Part shown: piece by piece, positions 8,314-17,954 of the stretch
Numbering within the stretch: the stretch's first letter is position 1
Layout of the letters: each line of letters opens with the position of its first letter
Assembly (NCBI GenBank): GCA_963676385.2
Contig: CAXXMM010000009.1
Location: 62,001-126,000 of the forward strand
DNA from: UBA1422 sp963676385
GTDB taxonomy: Bacteria; Bacillota; Clostridia; Peptostreptococcales; Anaerovoracaceae
DNA: 64,000 nucleotides
Direction: 5' to 3'
Translations under genes and position numbers: made by a program
Notes under the pieces: generated by a model
Databases searched by the model: none
Told to the model about the DNA's origin: nothing
The model's input: only the letters and a program-made list of their open reading frames with translations

Positions 8314-9305
8314 CAAATTCGTGGCAACCCCTCGCCATACAAAACATCCAAAACCCGAGTGCTGCCCAAAGAAGTCCGCAGGGTCACACCTTTGCCGGAT
8401 GCCATCTGCCCAATGATAACGGCACCTTTTCCGTGAGGTGTTTTTTTCATCAGTTCCAAGGCTCGTTGACCATCCTTTTGGTCAACGACAACAATCATTT
8501 TTCCCTCATTTCCCATGTAAAAAGGTTCCAAACCCAGCAGGTCGCAAAATCCGCGAACTACCGGTTTTATCGGAATGCTCTCTTCCTCTAATTCGGCGGC
8601 CAACCCTGCAGTATCACATATTTCATTTAATATGGTTGCCAACCCGCCTCGAGTGACGTCCCGCATTGCCCGGACTTCAATATGGTTTTGGAGCAACTCA
8701 TCAGTAATATCCCCCAGACATGCGCAATCACTTTGGATGGGATTTTCAATCCCCATTCTAGCCCCTAAAATGCACGCATGATGGTCCCCCAAGGTCCCGG
8801 ATAGTAGAATCACATCCCCCTGTTGACAGCTTCCTGCATGGATATTCCGATCCGGTGGGATAATGCCTATCCCCGTGGTATTAATGAACAGTTCACCGTT
8901 TCCCTCCACCACTTTTGTATCGCCGGCTATAATCATTACACCCGCCGCTTTGGCTGTTTCAGCCATGGATTTGACAATTTCCTCCAGTTGGGACACTTCA
9001 AGTCCTTCCTGCAATACAAATCCACATGTTAAATACTTAGGAATGGCCCCCATCATTAATAAGTCATTTACGGTGCCGCAAACCGATAATTTTCCAATAT
9101 CCCCCCCCGGGAATATCACCGGTGTTACCACAAAGGTATCGGTGGTACAAGCAAGTTTGGAACCGGAAACAAATTCCGTCGTTTCTAAAACTGCGGCATC
9201 ATCCATCCGGTCCAATATGGGGTTCTTAAAATATTTTCCGAAGATGCTGCCCATTAATTGAGCGGAATCTTTTCCACCGCTGCCATGGGCCATGGTAATT
9301 TTCAT
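8310..9305 (-). CDS. hypE: Hydrogenase maturation protein HypE
   Basis: The 331-residue protein is of the AIR-synthase/ThiL/PurM fold with HypE features: MAHGSGG near the start, an ATP-site Asp-rich stretch (LDRMDDAA), and the diagnostic C-terminal PRIC. The last Cys accepts a carbamoyl group from HypF and is dehydrated to a thiocyanate, the source of the CN ligands of the NiFe site. Start supported by GGAGAGAACA then ATG. It is the last gene of hypABFCDE, 75 bases after hypD. Its stop overlaps by four bases the convergent Crp/Fnr gene, so there is no room for a terminator outside coding sequence. Confidence 0.96.
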   Translation of the reverse strand: MKITMAHGSGGKDSAQLMGSIFGKYFKNPILDRMDDAAVLETTEFVSGSKLACTTDTFVVTPVIFPGGDIGKLSVCGTVNDLLMMGAIPKYLTCGFVLQEGLEVSQLEEIVKSMAETAKAAGVMIIAGDTKVVEGNGELFINTTGIGIIPPDRNIHAGSCQQGDVILLSGTLGDHHACILGARMGIENPIQSDCACLGDITDELLQNHIEVRAMRDVTRGGLATILNEICDTAGLAAELEEESIPIKPVVRGFCDLLGLEPFYMGNEGKMIVVVDQKDGQRALELMKKTPHGKGAVIIGQMASGKGVTLRTSLGSTRVLDVLYGEGLPRIC

Positions 9306-9380
9306 TGTTCTCTCCTATATCTGATACACGATTACGTCAATTTATCTTACTTCCGGATTTGTCAAAAGATTGAACAAAAC

Positions 9381-10418
9381 TCAAATATTTCGATACCAAA
9401 TCCCGCATGCCCCTTCCGCCGAAACCATGCAGGGGCCATATGGGGATGCCGGGTTGCAGCCTGTCCCAAACATGGGGCATTCATTTGGATTAATTTTCCC
9501 AACAATCACATCTCCGCAGCGACAAGATTCCGGCAGTTCTTTATCTTGATCCAATCCCCGGCTCACGTCTCCATCCTTCAGGTACAAGCCGGAATCCGGA
9601 ATGATTCCAAGCCCCCTCCACATGGCAGGTCCCGGAACAAAAAAATCATCGATGATTGACAGGGCTTTCTGATTGCCTTCAGGTCGAACTGCCCCGGGAT
9701 AAGCATTTTCTACCTGCCCTTGTCCGTGAAGGGTCTGTTTTACTATTCGATAGATTGCAGCCAAAATGTGTTCTGCCTCAAAGCCGGCCACCACAAAAGG
9801 TTTGTGATATTTTTCCGCCAATCCCACGAAAGCATTACTTCCGGTGATTACGCTTACGTGCCCGGGCATCAAAAAACCATCAATCTCCGGTTGATTGCTG
9901 CAAATGTACTCCAGCGCCGGCAAAACGGTTTTGAGGGCAGTTACCAAAACAAGGTTCTTCAAATTTGCCTTACCCATTTCATCTAAGACCAACCCATAAG
10001 CAGGGACTGTGGTTTCAAATCCAACTGCCGCTATGACAAACGTTGTTTCAGGATGTTGGGATGCAAGTTCAACGGCTTCAAAGGGAGAATACATCAATTT
10101 TACTCGAGCGCCTTGCCCCACCATGTCTGAAAGGCTCCCTTTGGTTCCCGGAACTTTCATCATGTCGCCAAAGGTCAACAAAACATGGTTACTTTTCATG
10201 GCATACTCAATGCATTTGTCGATATATGCCGTTGGCGTTACGCAAACCGGACAACCCGGCCCAGAAATCAAGCGAATCTTTGGAGAAATCAGTTGTCGTA
10301 TTCCTTTTCGGAAAATAGCCGCAGTATGGGTGCCGCACACTTCCATAATTTTCAGATCGGTTCCATCTTCTTTTCCATTATACGCTTTTAATTCTGTAAT
10401 TATCTGCTGGAGTTCCAT
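9381..10418 (-). CDS. hypD: Hydrogenase maturation protein HypD
   Basis: The 345-residue protein shows the conserved HypD blocks: EVCGTHT, GPGCPVCVTP, GFETT, and a C-terminal Cys-rich 4Fe-4S region (CRCGDVI, NECPMFGTGCNPA, GPCMVSAEGACG). HypD is the scaffold that, with HypC, assembles Fe(CN)2CO before transfer to the hydrogenase large subunit. AAAGGATAGTTC precedes the ATG. It follows hypC by 12 bases, as expected for partners of a complex. Confidence 0.96.
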   Translation of the reverse strand: MELQQIITELKAYNGKEDGTDLKIMEVCGTHTAAIFRKGIRQLISPKIRLISGPGCPVCVTPTAYIDKCIEYAMKSNHVLLTFGDMMKVPGTKGSLSDMVGQGARVKLMYSPFEAVELASQHPETTFVIAAVGFETTVPAYGLVLDEMGKANLKNLVLVTALKTVLPALEYICSNQPEIDGFLMPGHVSVITGSNAFVGLAEKYHKPFVVAGFEAEHILAAIYRIVKQTLHGQGQVENAYPGAVRPEGNQKALSIIDDFFVPGPAMWRGLGIIPDSGLYLKDGDVSRGLDQDKELPESCRCGDVIVGKINPNECPMFGTGCNPASPYGPCMVSAEGACGIWYRNI

Positions 10419-10430
10419 GAACTATCCTTT

Positions 10431-10670
10431 CTAATCCCGTTGGTTATTCCACGAAGTTTCTGCTTCTTCCAGTTCGGCGAACAAATCAATAAGCTCTTGG
10501 GCTTTGTCCTTCTCCATGACTTCAATGGCACATCCGGCATGAACCAGCACATACTGGCCAATCCTTGGTTCAATGAGTCCCACGTTTACATTGACCACAT
10601 TGCCGCTAAAGTCCACCCTTGCATGTTGACCCGCCACTTCTATAATTTTGCCCGGTATGGCTATGCACAT
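10431..10670 (-). CDS. hypC: Hydrogenase maturation chaperone HypC
   Basis: The 79-residue product begins MCIAIPG, with the essential Cys2 that holds the iron centre, and has the HypC/HupF core HAGCAIEVM. It chaperones the Fe(CN)2CO unit and the immature large subunit. AAGGAG lies upstream. It sits between hypF and hypD in the maturation operon. Confidence 0.96.
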   Translation of the reverse strand: MCIAIPGKIIEVAGQHARVDFSGNVVNVNVGLIEPRIGQYVLVHAGCAIEVMEKDKAQELIDLFAELEEAETSWNNQRD

Positions 10671-10707
10671 AATCCACTACTCCTTTTTCTTTTCATCACG
10701 TTTTATC

Positions 10708-13032
10708 TTATTTTTGTTGTTTCATTTTCTGAAGTTGATGCTGAGCAACAAACATTTGTCCCAAGGCAACCCCTCCATCATTGGGGCTGACAGAAATATT
10801 ATAATAGGCCTCAAACCCGTTTTGCCGCAAGGCTTCCAAGGTTTGTTCCATCAGTATCTTATTTTGGAATACACCGCCGGTCAAAGCTACCTGATTGGCT
10901 TGTGTGTCTTTTCTTATGATCTCGCATTGATTCAATATCATCTGAGAGATTTGCCGATGAAAGGCCAAGGCCAAGTCTGCCGCCTCATTCTTACCCGGAT
11001 GTTTCATTGCCCAATCAGCAGCATCTTCCAGGGCAATGGCACATTGCCCTTCATAATGGTTGTAGTCACAAATTCCAAGAATAGCTGCTACCCCATCAAA
11101 AATCCTTCCCATGCTGGAGCTTTCTATAGTGTTCACACCATGGCCCAAGGCTTTGAGGATGATTTGATTGTCTGCTGTTTGACCAAGGGTATTATGTCGG
11201 GCTCCATAGGCAAGAATCGCCCCAAAGTCCAATTGAATTTCTTCCTTATTTGAGGAGGGTCTTTGTTCCCCCTGGGGTTCTGCACTCCACAAACTCTCTT
11301 GGGTTTGATTATAAGAAATACTCAACCCGGACTTTCTCCCATCCTTCATAGATGAATCCCCGCCAATCATCCCCATATATTTCAAGTGGGAAATCCGTTG
11401 GAAATTCCCTTCTTGGCAAAGAAGGAACTCTCCCCCCCAAATCTTCTTGTCTGTTCCATATCCGGTTCCGTCAAAACTAACACCAATGACTTTTCCCTTC
11501 AAGTTGTGTTCCGCCATAACAGAGGCAACGTGGGCATGATGGTGCTGCACCTGAATCAATGGCAAGTTCCATTTTTCAGCATAGTCCAAGGCATATTGGG
11601 TTGTCGCATATAGGGGATGCAAATCACAAACCACTGCCGCAAGTTGAACATCAAATAATTGTTTCATCCGCTCAACATTGTGATGATATTGATCTTGGAT
11701 TTCTTTTCCGTCCAAATCCCCAAAGTACTGACTAACATATACATAGGAACCCTTGCTTAAGGCGAATGCGTTTTTTAGTTGTGGCCCAACCGCCAACATT
11801 TGAGTTTGGCAGGCCTCCACATAAAGGGGCACCGGTGCATAACCTCTAGAGCGTCGTATCATCTGAGGCTGCCCATCGATGACCCGAACCACCGAGTCCT
11901 CCGTACTTATTTCTATGTTGCGACAGTGATAAAAAACTGCATGGATAAGGGGTTCTTTGTCCATCATCCGGAACATATCCGATTCCCGGGACAAAATTGG
12001 CATTCCTGATAAATTGGCGCTGGTTGCAATTAATGGCCCCCCAAAAAAGTCCAATAACATTTGCTGCCCTCCCATAGCTGCCAGAAAGCCGCCGATAAAA
12101 CGACTTTTGTGGGATTCTACCATTTTCAATCCACCTTCCAATTGTTCCAGCAACAAAATGGGTTTTGCGGCAGAAGTCAACAAATGCTCCTCAACTTGAT
12201 TTACTTTGCAGTAATGACGGATTTCCCCAATGGTAGGGAACATCACCGCAAAAGGTTTTTCATCCCGTTTCTTTATTTTCCTTAACCGCTCCACCCCTAC
12301 GGGATTTTGGGGGTCTGCCATGAGATGATATCCACCCATGGTTTTCAAACCAATGACTCCACCCTCTCGAAGAATGTTGACAGCGGAATCCAGCCAGTGA
12401 TTTTCTCTGGAATCATCCGTCTCAATTTGTTCACCGGCACCTTGATATCGGGCCTGCATCAAAGGCCCACAATCATGGCATGAAACCGTTTGTGCATGAT
12501 ATCGTCGGTCCTCAAGCGTTGTATATTCATGATGACATTCAGGGCACATGGGGAAATCTTCCATGGTTGTGTTATCCCGATCATACGGGACCTTTTTGAT
12601 GATTGTATATCGAGGGCCGCAAGCCATACAGCTAATAAAGGGATGTTGGTATCTGCGATTTTTAGGGTCTCTCAGCTCTTCCATACAAGTAGAGCAAATA
12701 GACAAATCCGCCGGGATCATCACGGCTTCTTCATCGGTCAAGGTGAGTTCTTTACTTTCAGCTATTGAGAATCCCTTAAAGTCCACTTGGGGGACAATGG
12801 TTCTACCAATGTGAACAATTTCTGCAGGTGCTGGTTTTTCCTTAACCAAGGTATCCAAAAAATGGTCAATCCGAGATGGCGTGTCCGTTACTGTTAACTG
12901 AACCAACCCGCCCAAATTTAGAATTTGACCGTGCATCCCTAGCCGTTTCCCTATTTTGGCTACGAAGGGGCGAAATCCCACACCCTGCACAATGCCCCAA
13001 ATCTTAATTTGTTCAGTGGTGATGGTGCTCAT
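10708..13032 (-). CDS. hypF: Carbamoyltransferase HypF
   Basis: I use the ATG at 13032, which has AGGAGGCGC directly before it; an upstream in-frame start would overlap hypB by 77 bases. The 774-residue product has, in order, an acylphosphatase-like domain (VQGVGFRPF), paired zinc-finger motifs (CSTC, CMAC, CPEC, CHDC), a YrdC-like adenylation domain, and a Kae1-like carbamoyltransferase domain with the metal-site HHHAH. HypF makes carbamoyl-adenylate from carbamoyl phosphate and loads the HypE C-terminal Cys. The gene overlaps the 3' end of hypB by 20 bases, implying translational coupling. Confidence 0.95.
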   Translation of the reverse strand: MSTITTEQIKIWGIVQGVGFRPFVAKIGKRLGMHGQILNLGGLVQLTVTDTPSRIDHFLDTLVKEKPAPAEIVHIGRTIVPQVDFKGFSIAESKELTLTDEEAVMIPADLSICSTCMEELRDPKNRRYQHPFISCMACGPRYTIIKKVPYDRDNTTMEDFPMCPECHHEYTTLEDRRYHAQTVSCHDCGPLMQARYQGAGEQIETDDSRENHWLDSAVNILREGGVIGLKTMGGYHLMADPQNPVGVERLRKIKKRDEKPFAVMFPTIGEIRHYCKVNQVEEHLLTSAAKPILLLEQLEGGLKMVESHKSRFIGGFLAAMGGQQMLLDFFGGPLIATSANLSGMPILSRESDMFRMMDKEPLIHAVFYHCRNIEISTEDSVVRVIDGQPQMIRRSRGYAPVPLYVEACQTQMLAVGPQLKNAFALSKGSYVYVSQYFGDLDGKEIQDQYHHNVERMKQLFDVQLAAVVCDLHPLYATTQYALDYAEKWNLPLIQVQHHHAHVASVMAEHNLKGKVIGVSFDGTGYGTDKKIWGGEFLLCQEGNFQRISHLKYMGMIGGDSSMKDGRKSGLSISYNQTQESLWSAEPQGEQRPSSNKEEIQLDFGAILAYGARHNTLGQTADNQIILKALGHGVNTIESSSMGRIFDGVAAILGICDYNHYEGQCAIALEDAADWAMKHPGKNEAADLALAFHRQISQMILNQCEIIRKDTQANQVALTGGVFQNKILMEQTLEALRQNGFEAYYNISVSPNDGGVALGQMFVAQHQLQKMKQQK

Positions 13033-13753
13033 GCGCCTCCTGATGACCATGCTCCTGGTCTTTTTCATTCTCTCCATGGTGATGCTCATGGGCTTCCAAC
13101 TGTGCAGCCTTCTCCATCAACCAATTGGCCACTTCTTGGAAACCTTCGCCTGTGGTTCCCGCCACTTTAAAAATCGGCACTTCAGGGTTCAGTGCACGCA
13201 CCCCACGAACAAAAAATTCTTCATCAAAGGACAAATATGGAGTCAGATCTATTTTATTCAATATAATAATATCCGCTTTTTCAAATGCCAAGGGATATTT
13301 ATAAGGTTTGTCGCTTCCTTCCGTCACCGTTGAAACCAACATCTTCACATGCTCTCCAATGGAAAATTCGGCAGGGCAGACAAGATTTCCCACATTTTCG
13401 ATGAAGAGTATGCCTGGCTGGTCAAAAGCGATGTGGTCCACCATATGGTCAATCATAGGGGCATCTAGATGGCAGGCACCATACGTATTGATTTGATAGG
13501 CATCAATGCCTAAGCTTTTTAGATCCACCGTATCAATGTCCGACTCGATATCTCCTTCAATCACATAAGGCTTTAAACCTTTTAAATGAGCAATGATATT
13601 TTTTAAGGTAGTGGTTTTCCCCACCCCCGGAGCACCCATTTGGTTCACCACTAAAACGCCGTGATTTCCCATATGTTCTTTTACATGGTCTGCTATATTA
13701 TCATTCTCATCAAGGATTCCTTCCATGATATTTATTTTTTTAATGTCATGCAT
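13013..13753 (-). CDS. hypB: Nickel-insertion GTPase HypB with C-terminal His-rich tail
   Basis: The 246-residue GTPase has the P-loop GAPGVGKTT (near 41-49), the metal-switch motifs CHLDAP and NVGNLVCPAEF, and NKIDLTPY for base recognition. It delivers nickel to the hydrogenase large subunit together with HypA. The N terminus lacks the CxxCGC high-affinity nickel motif and has no His-rich segment. Instead the last 26 residues (221-246) hold 11 His (AHEHHH, EHGH, AHEHHHH). In many bacteria the His-rich stretch is N-terminal, so this placement is unusual; storage of nickel by the tail is an inference. Confidence 0.95.
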   Translation of the reverse strand: MHDIKKINIMEGILDENDNIADHVKEHMGNHGVLVVNQMGAPGVGKTTTLKNIIAHLKGLKPYVIEGDIESDIDTVDLKSLGIDAYQINTYGACHLDAPMIDHMVDHIAFDQPGILFIENVGNLVCPAEFSIGEHVKMLVSTVTEGSDKPYKYPLAFEKADIIILNKIDLTPYLSFDEEFFVRGVRALNPEVPIFKVAGTTGEGFQEVANWLMEKAAQLEAHEHHHGENEKDQEHGHQEAHEHHHH

Positions 13754-13819
13754 AATGTCTCCTCCCTTCTCAAGGGTAACAAATTCTTCAGTTTGCAGGG
13801 GGTAAACCCTCCCAATATA

Positions 13820-14161
13820 TTACTCAACCTCAATGCTGTCTAAATAAAATTCCTTCCCAATATCTGTAGGATGTCCATCGGTTCCACAGATCGGGCAGGC
13901 AAAGGACAAAGGTTTCCGGACAAATTCAGTGCCACAGGAGGGGCACCGCAACTTCGCCTTTATTCTGGAAATTATAATCTCCGACTGGCTGCAAGGTGTT
14001 CCTTCCGCAATCAAATCAAAATACATATGGATAGACTCCGGGACAATCCCACTGTTCTCTCCCAATACCAAATGAATGGAAGTCACTTTTTGAGCTCCCG
14101 ATTCCGCTAGGTGATTCAATGCAATTTTAACAATTTGTTCTGTAATGGGGTATTCGTGCAT
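13820..14161 (-). CDS. hypA: Nickel metallochaperone HypA
   Basis: The start is set at 14161 because the nickel ligand is His2 of the conserved MHE N terminus (MHEYPITEQ), and AGGAGGT lies nine bases upstream. The 113-residue protein has the structural zinc site CPSC...CPIC. HypA hands nickel to the large subunit with HypB. First gene of the operon; promoter at 14191-14219. Confidence 0.95.
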   Translation of the reverse strand: MHEYPITEQIVKIALNHLAESGAQKVTSIHLVLGENSGIVPESIHMYFDLIAEGTPCSQSEIIISRIKAKLRCPSCGTEFVRKPLSFACPICGTDGHPTDIGKEFYLDSIEVE

Positions 14162-14190
14162 GAAAAGCAACCTCCTACGATACCTGATAT

Positions 14191-14219
14191 ATTATATTAT
14201 CATTTATTCTTTCAGACAA
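14191..14219 (-). promoter_or_regulatory. Promoter of the hypABFCDE operon
   Basis: Reading the minus strand: TTGTCT, 17-base spacer, perfect TATAAT. The start site would be about 20-25 bases before the hypA ATG. No obvious operator palindrome overlaps it. Confidence 0.7.
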
Positions 14220-14260
14220 GGCATTTTCAATTCCTCCTAATTTTCTGTCATTTAGAATAT

Positions 14261-14289
14261 AGAAAAGCCGCCTCAACGTTTGAGGCGGC
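14261..14289 (-). terminator. Intrinsic terminator of the PFOR gene
   Basis: GCCGCCTCAA (14267-14276) pairs perfectly with TTGAGGCGGC (14280-14289) across a 3-base loop, followed on the minus strand by TTTTCT. It begins 17 bases past the PFOR stop. Confidence 0.85.
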
Positions 14290-14305
14290 CCGGCATTGAA
14301 CATGG

Positions 14306-17300
14306 TTATTTTTCTATTTCCAAGGGGGGCATCGCTGCCATTCTCTTGTATTTGGCGTATCGCTTCATCGCTTCCTTTTCGGTTTGTTCAAAAAGTTGCT
14401 CTGCAATGTCTGGGAACTCCTTGGCCAGAGACAAATATCGAACTTGACCCATAATGAAATCTCTGAAACTTGCTGTTGGTGGCTTGCTGTCCAAAATCAA
14501 CGGATTCTTTCCTTGCTCTTCCAACTCCGGATTATACCGATACAAGTTCCAGTAACCGCATTCAACAGCATCTTTAATGTTCTCCTGTGCTTTGCCCATA
14601 CCCTTTTTGATGCCATGATTGACACAAGGGGCATAGCAGATAATGAGAGAGGGTCCTTTATATTTTTCAGCCTCTACCACAGCCTTCATAAATTGATTTT
14701 TGTCTGCACCCATGCCTACCTGCGCCACATAAACGTATCCGTAGCTCATGGCCATCATGCCCAAATCTTTTTTGCCTGTTCGTTTGCCCGATGCGGCAAA
14801 TTTTGCAATAGCCGCTGTGGGGGTAGCTTTCGATGCCTGTCCACCGGTGTTGGAATAGACTTCTGTGTCAAATACCAAAATATTCACATCTTCGCCGGTT
14901 GCTAACACATGATCCAATCCGCCGTATCCAATATCGTAGGCCCATCCATCGCCACCAAGGCACCAAACAGATTTTTTAATCAAGAAATCTTTCTTCTGAA
15001 TAATTTGGTTTGCCAATTCCTTGCATTTCGGGCAAAGTTCTGTTGTGCCGAGGACCTGTAGAAGCTTTTCACTAACTGCTCTGCTGGCATCACCATCTTC
15101 CATATTGTCCAGCCATGCCTTGCAGGCTTCCTGCAAAGGCGCTTTGGATGTTTCTTCCGTAAGTGCAACAATAAGATCGTGCAATTTTTCTCTTATCTGT
15201 TTAACACCCATGGCCATTCCCAAACCATATTCTGCATTGTCTTCAAAAAGGGAATTTGCCCATGAGGGGCCCTTGCCGTCAACATCTTTGCAATAGGGGG
15301 TGGATGGCGCAGAAGCTCCCCAGATGGAGGAACAACCCGTGGCATTGGCAATCATCATTCGATCTCCAAATAACTGTGTAATCACCTTAATATATGGTGT
15401 TTCTCCACAACCTGTGCAAGCACCGGAAAACTCCAAATAAGGTTGGGCAAACTGGCTACCCTTCACTGTATTTTTGGAAACAATCTCATCTTTATGAGAA
15501 ACGGTAACCCCAAAGTTCCAGTTTTCAATTTGGTCCAACTGACTCTCCAAAGGTTTCATTTCCAGCGCCTTTTTGGGAGCCGGACAAATATCAGCGCAGT
15601 TCCCACACCCCATACAATCAAGAGGTGTCACCTGCATTCTATAACTAAGGTTTTCAAATCCTTTTCCCATGGCCGAAATGGTTTTAAAGCCTTTCGGAGC
15701 CGCCGCCTTCTCCATCTCATCAACCACTACCGGCCTGATACATGCATGGGGACAGACGAAGGAGCATTGATTGCATTGAATACAATTCTCCGATACCCAA
15801 TGAGGAACATCAACTGCAACACCACGCTTTTCATATGCTGCACTGCCGGCAGGGAAAGTTCCATCTGCTACGTCTGCAAAAGTGCTGACTGGCAAATTAT
15901 CTCCTTCTTGCCGATTCATGGGAATCAGCACTTCAGTAATAAATTCCGGTTGTTCCGTTACAGTTCCATCCGAATCCACAGCCGTCGCCCAAGTGGAGGG
16001 GATATGAACTAAATGAATGCTGTGGGCACCTTCATCAACTGCCGATTGGTTCATTCTAACAACATCTTCGCCCTTGCTTCCATACGCATCAACAATGGAT
16101 TGTTTCAAATCTTTAATGGCGTCCTCCGCAGGAATGACTTTCGCCAATTTGAAGAACGCTGATTGCATAATCATGTTGATTCGATTCCCAAGTCCCAGTT
16201 TCAGTGCAATGTCCGAAGCATTAATGGTGTAAAAATGAATCTCGTTCTCTGCAATATATCGCTTCATGGCCGCAGGCAAATGGGCCTCAAGATCCTCGTC
16301 GTTCCAGATACAGTTCAAAACGAAAATCCCATTTTTCTTAAGGCCTTTTAATAAGTTATATTGGTTTACATAAGATTGATTGTGACAGGCCACAAAATCT
16401 GCCTCTGAAATCAAATATGTAGATTTTATCTGGTTCTTTCCAAACCGTAGATGGGAGATAGTCACACCGCCGGATTTTTTGGAATCGTAAGCAAAATAAC
16501 CTTGGGCATACAAATCGGTGTTGTCCCCTATAATTTTAATCGCCTGCTTGTTTGCCCCAACCGTTCCGTCAGAACCAAAGCCCCAGAATTTGCATCGAAC
16601 GGTGTCAACCGGTTCTGTGTTGACCTTAATGGTTTCCAAGGAACTATTGTACAAATCATCATGGATACCAATGGTAAAACTATCCTTTGGCTCTTTTTGT
16701 CTCAAATTCTCAAATACTGACATAATTTGCCCCGGTGTCGTATCTTTGGATCCCAGTCCGTATCTTCCACCCACCACAACCGGAGGCGTCTCATCTTCAT
16801 AAAACATGGTCTTAATGTCCATGTATAGAGGTTCTCCCTGAGCGGCAGAGTCTTTTGTCTTATCCAGCACAGCAATTTTCTTTACCGTTGATGGCAATAC
16901 CTTTCGCAGGTATTCCGGTGCCCAAGGTCTGAACAATCGCACTTTAATTAAGCCGACTTTTTCCCCTCGGGCCAATAGTACATCCATGGTCTCTTCAATG
17001 GTCTCACAAACAGAACCCATGGCAACGATAACATTCTCCGCATCAGCAGCCCCCACATAGTCAAAGAGATGATAGGATCTTCCCGTGAGTTCCGTGATTT
17101 TTTGCATATTTTCTTCGACAATAGCAGGGAGGTTGTCATAATACTTTTGAGAAGCTTCCCTTGCTTGGAAGAAAATATCCGGATTTTGGGCGGTTCCTCG
17201 GGTGACTGGATGCTCTGGATTCAGTGCATTGTCACGGAATTGTTGGAGGGCATCCATATCCACCATTTTTGCATAGTCAGCATAATCAATGACCTCAACT

Positions 17301-17848
17301 TTCTGGATTTCATGAGAAGTGCGAAATCCGTCGAAGTAATGTAAAAACGGCATTTTCCCTTTAATCGCAGACAAATGAGCCACGCCACCTAAATCAATGA
17401 CTTCCTGCACTGAATTGGAACATAGCAAAGCAAACCCGGTTTGTCGTGTTGCCATAACATCTGACTGGTCGCCAAAAATACAAAGAGCATGGGTGGCAAG
17501 GGTCCTTGCTGCCACATGGAAAACACCGGGCAAAAGTTCGCCGGCAATCTTGTACATATTTGGGATCATTAAAAGAAGTCCCTGAGAACAGGTATAGGTA
17601 GTTGTCAAAGCCCCAGCTGCCAAGGAACCGTGTACAGCACCTGCTGCCCCGGCTTCCGATTGCATTTCTACGAGTTTAACCTTTTGCCCGAAGATGTTTT
17701 TCTCTCCGTGAGCCGCCATTTCATCTACGACTTCCGCCATGGGCGATGAAGGCGTGATGGGATAAATCGCTGCAACTTCCGTAAAAGCGTACGATACATA
17801 GGCCGCAGCCGTGTTCCCATCCATAGTTTTCATTTTTTTATGTGTCAT
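14306..17848 (-). CDS. nifJ: Pyruvate:ferredoxin (flavodoxin) oxidoreductase
   Basis: The 1180-residue single-chain enzyme has the full domain order: pyruvate-binding domain I (AIYPITPSSPMAE), domain II, the gamma-like domain, a 2[4Fe-4S] ferredoxin domain (CIQCNQCSFVCP and CMGCGNCADICP, about residues 690-760), and the TPP domain (CTGCGETPY, GDGWAYDIGYGGLDH, VYSNTGGQ). It oxidises pyruvate with CoA to acetyl-CoA, CO2 and reduced ferredoxin in the cytoplasm. It has its own promoter (17926-17954) and terminator (14261-14289), so it appears monocistronic. Placed between the hyp and ech operons, it is the likely main electron source for the hydrogenase. Confidence 0.97.
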   Translation of the reverse strand: MTHKKMKTMDGNTAAAYVSYAFTEVAAIYPITPSSPMAEVVDEMAAHGEKNIFGQKVKLVEMQSEAGAAGAVHGSLAAGALTTTYTCSQGLLLMIPNMYKIAGELLPGVFHVAARTLATHALCIFGDQSDVMATRQTGFALLCSNSVQEVIDLGGVAHLSAIKGKMPFLHYFDGFRTSHEIQKVEVIDYADYAKMVDMDALQQFRDNALNPEHPVTRGTAQNPDIFFQAREASQKYYDNLPAIVEENMQKITELTGRSYHLFDYVGAADAENVIVAMGSVCETIEETMDVLLARGEKVGLIKVRLFRPWAPEYLRKVLPSTVKKIAVLDKTKDSAAQGEPLYMDIKTMFYEDETPPVVVGGRYGLGSKDTTPGQIMSVFENLRQKEPKDSFTIGIHDDLYNSSLETIKVNTEPVDTVRCKFWGFGSDGTVGANKQAIKIIGDNTDLYAQGYFAYDSKKSGGVTISHLRFGKNQIKSTYLISEADFVACHNQSYVNQYNLLKGLKKNGIFVLNCIWNDEDLEAHLPAAMKRYIAENEIHFYTINASDIALKLGLGNRINMIMQSAFFKLAKVIPAEDAIKDLKQSIVDAYGSKGEDVVRMNQSAVDEGAHSIHLVHIPSTWATAVDSDGTVTEQPEFITEVLIPMNRQEGDNLPVSTFADVADGTFPAGSAAYEKRGVAVDVPHWVSENCIQCNQCSFVCPHACIRPVVVDEMEKAAAPKGFKTISAMGKGFENLSYRMQVTPLDCMGCGNCADICPAPKKALEMKPLESQLDQIENWNFGVTVSHKDEIVSKNTVKGSQFAQPYLEFSGACTGCGETPYIKVITQLFGDRMMIANATGCSSIWGASAPSTPYCKDVDGKGPSWANSLFEDNAEYGLGMAMGVKQIREKLHDLIVALTEETSKAPLQEACKAWLDNMEDGDASRAVSEKLLQVLGTTELCPKCKELANQIIQKKDFLIKKSVWCLGGDGWAYDIGYGGLDHVLATGEDVNILVFDTEVYSNTGGQASKATPTAAIAKFAASGKRTGKKDLGMMAMSYGYVYVAQVGMGADKNQFMKAVVEAEKYKGPSLIICYAPCVNHGIKKGMGKAQENIKDAVECGYWNLYRYNPELEEQGKNPLILDSKPPTASFRDFIMGQVRYLSLAKEFPDIAEQLFEQTEKEAMKRYAKYKRMAAMPPLEIEK

Positions 17849-17925
17849 TTTAACCTCCGTTAAACATACAATACATTGAAAAATATGGGATTTTAGGTTT
17901 TACTCCCCCACCATATTGAGTATAG

Positions 17926-17954
17926 ATTTTATAGCATGAATCCTATTCTGTCAA
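17926..17954 (-). promoter_or_regulatory. Promoter of the PFOR gene
   Basis: Minus strand: perfect TTGACA (17949-17954), 17-base spacer, TAAAAT (17926-17931). It lies about 80 bases upstream of the coding start. Confidence 0.7.
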
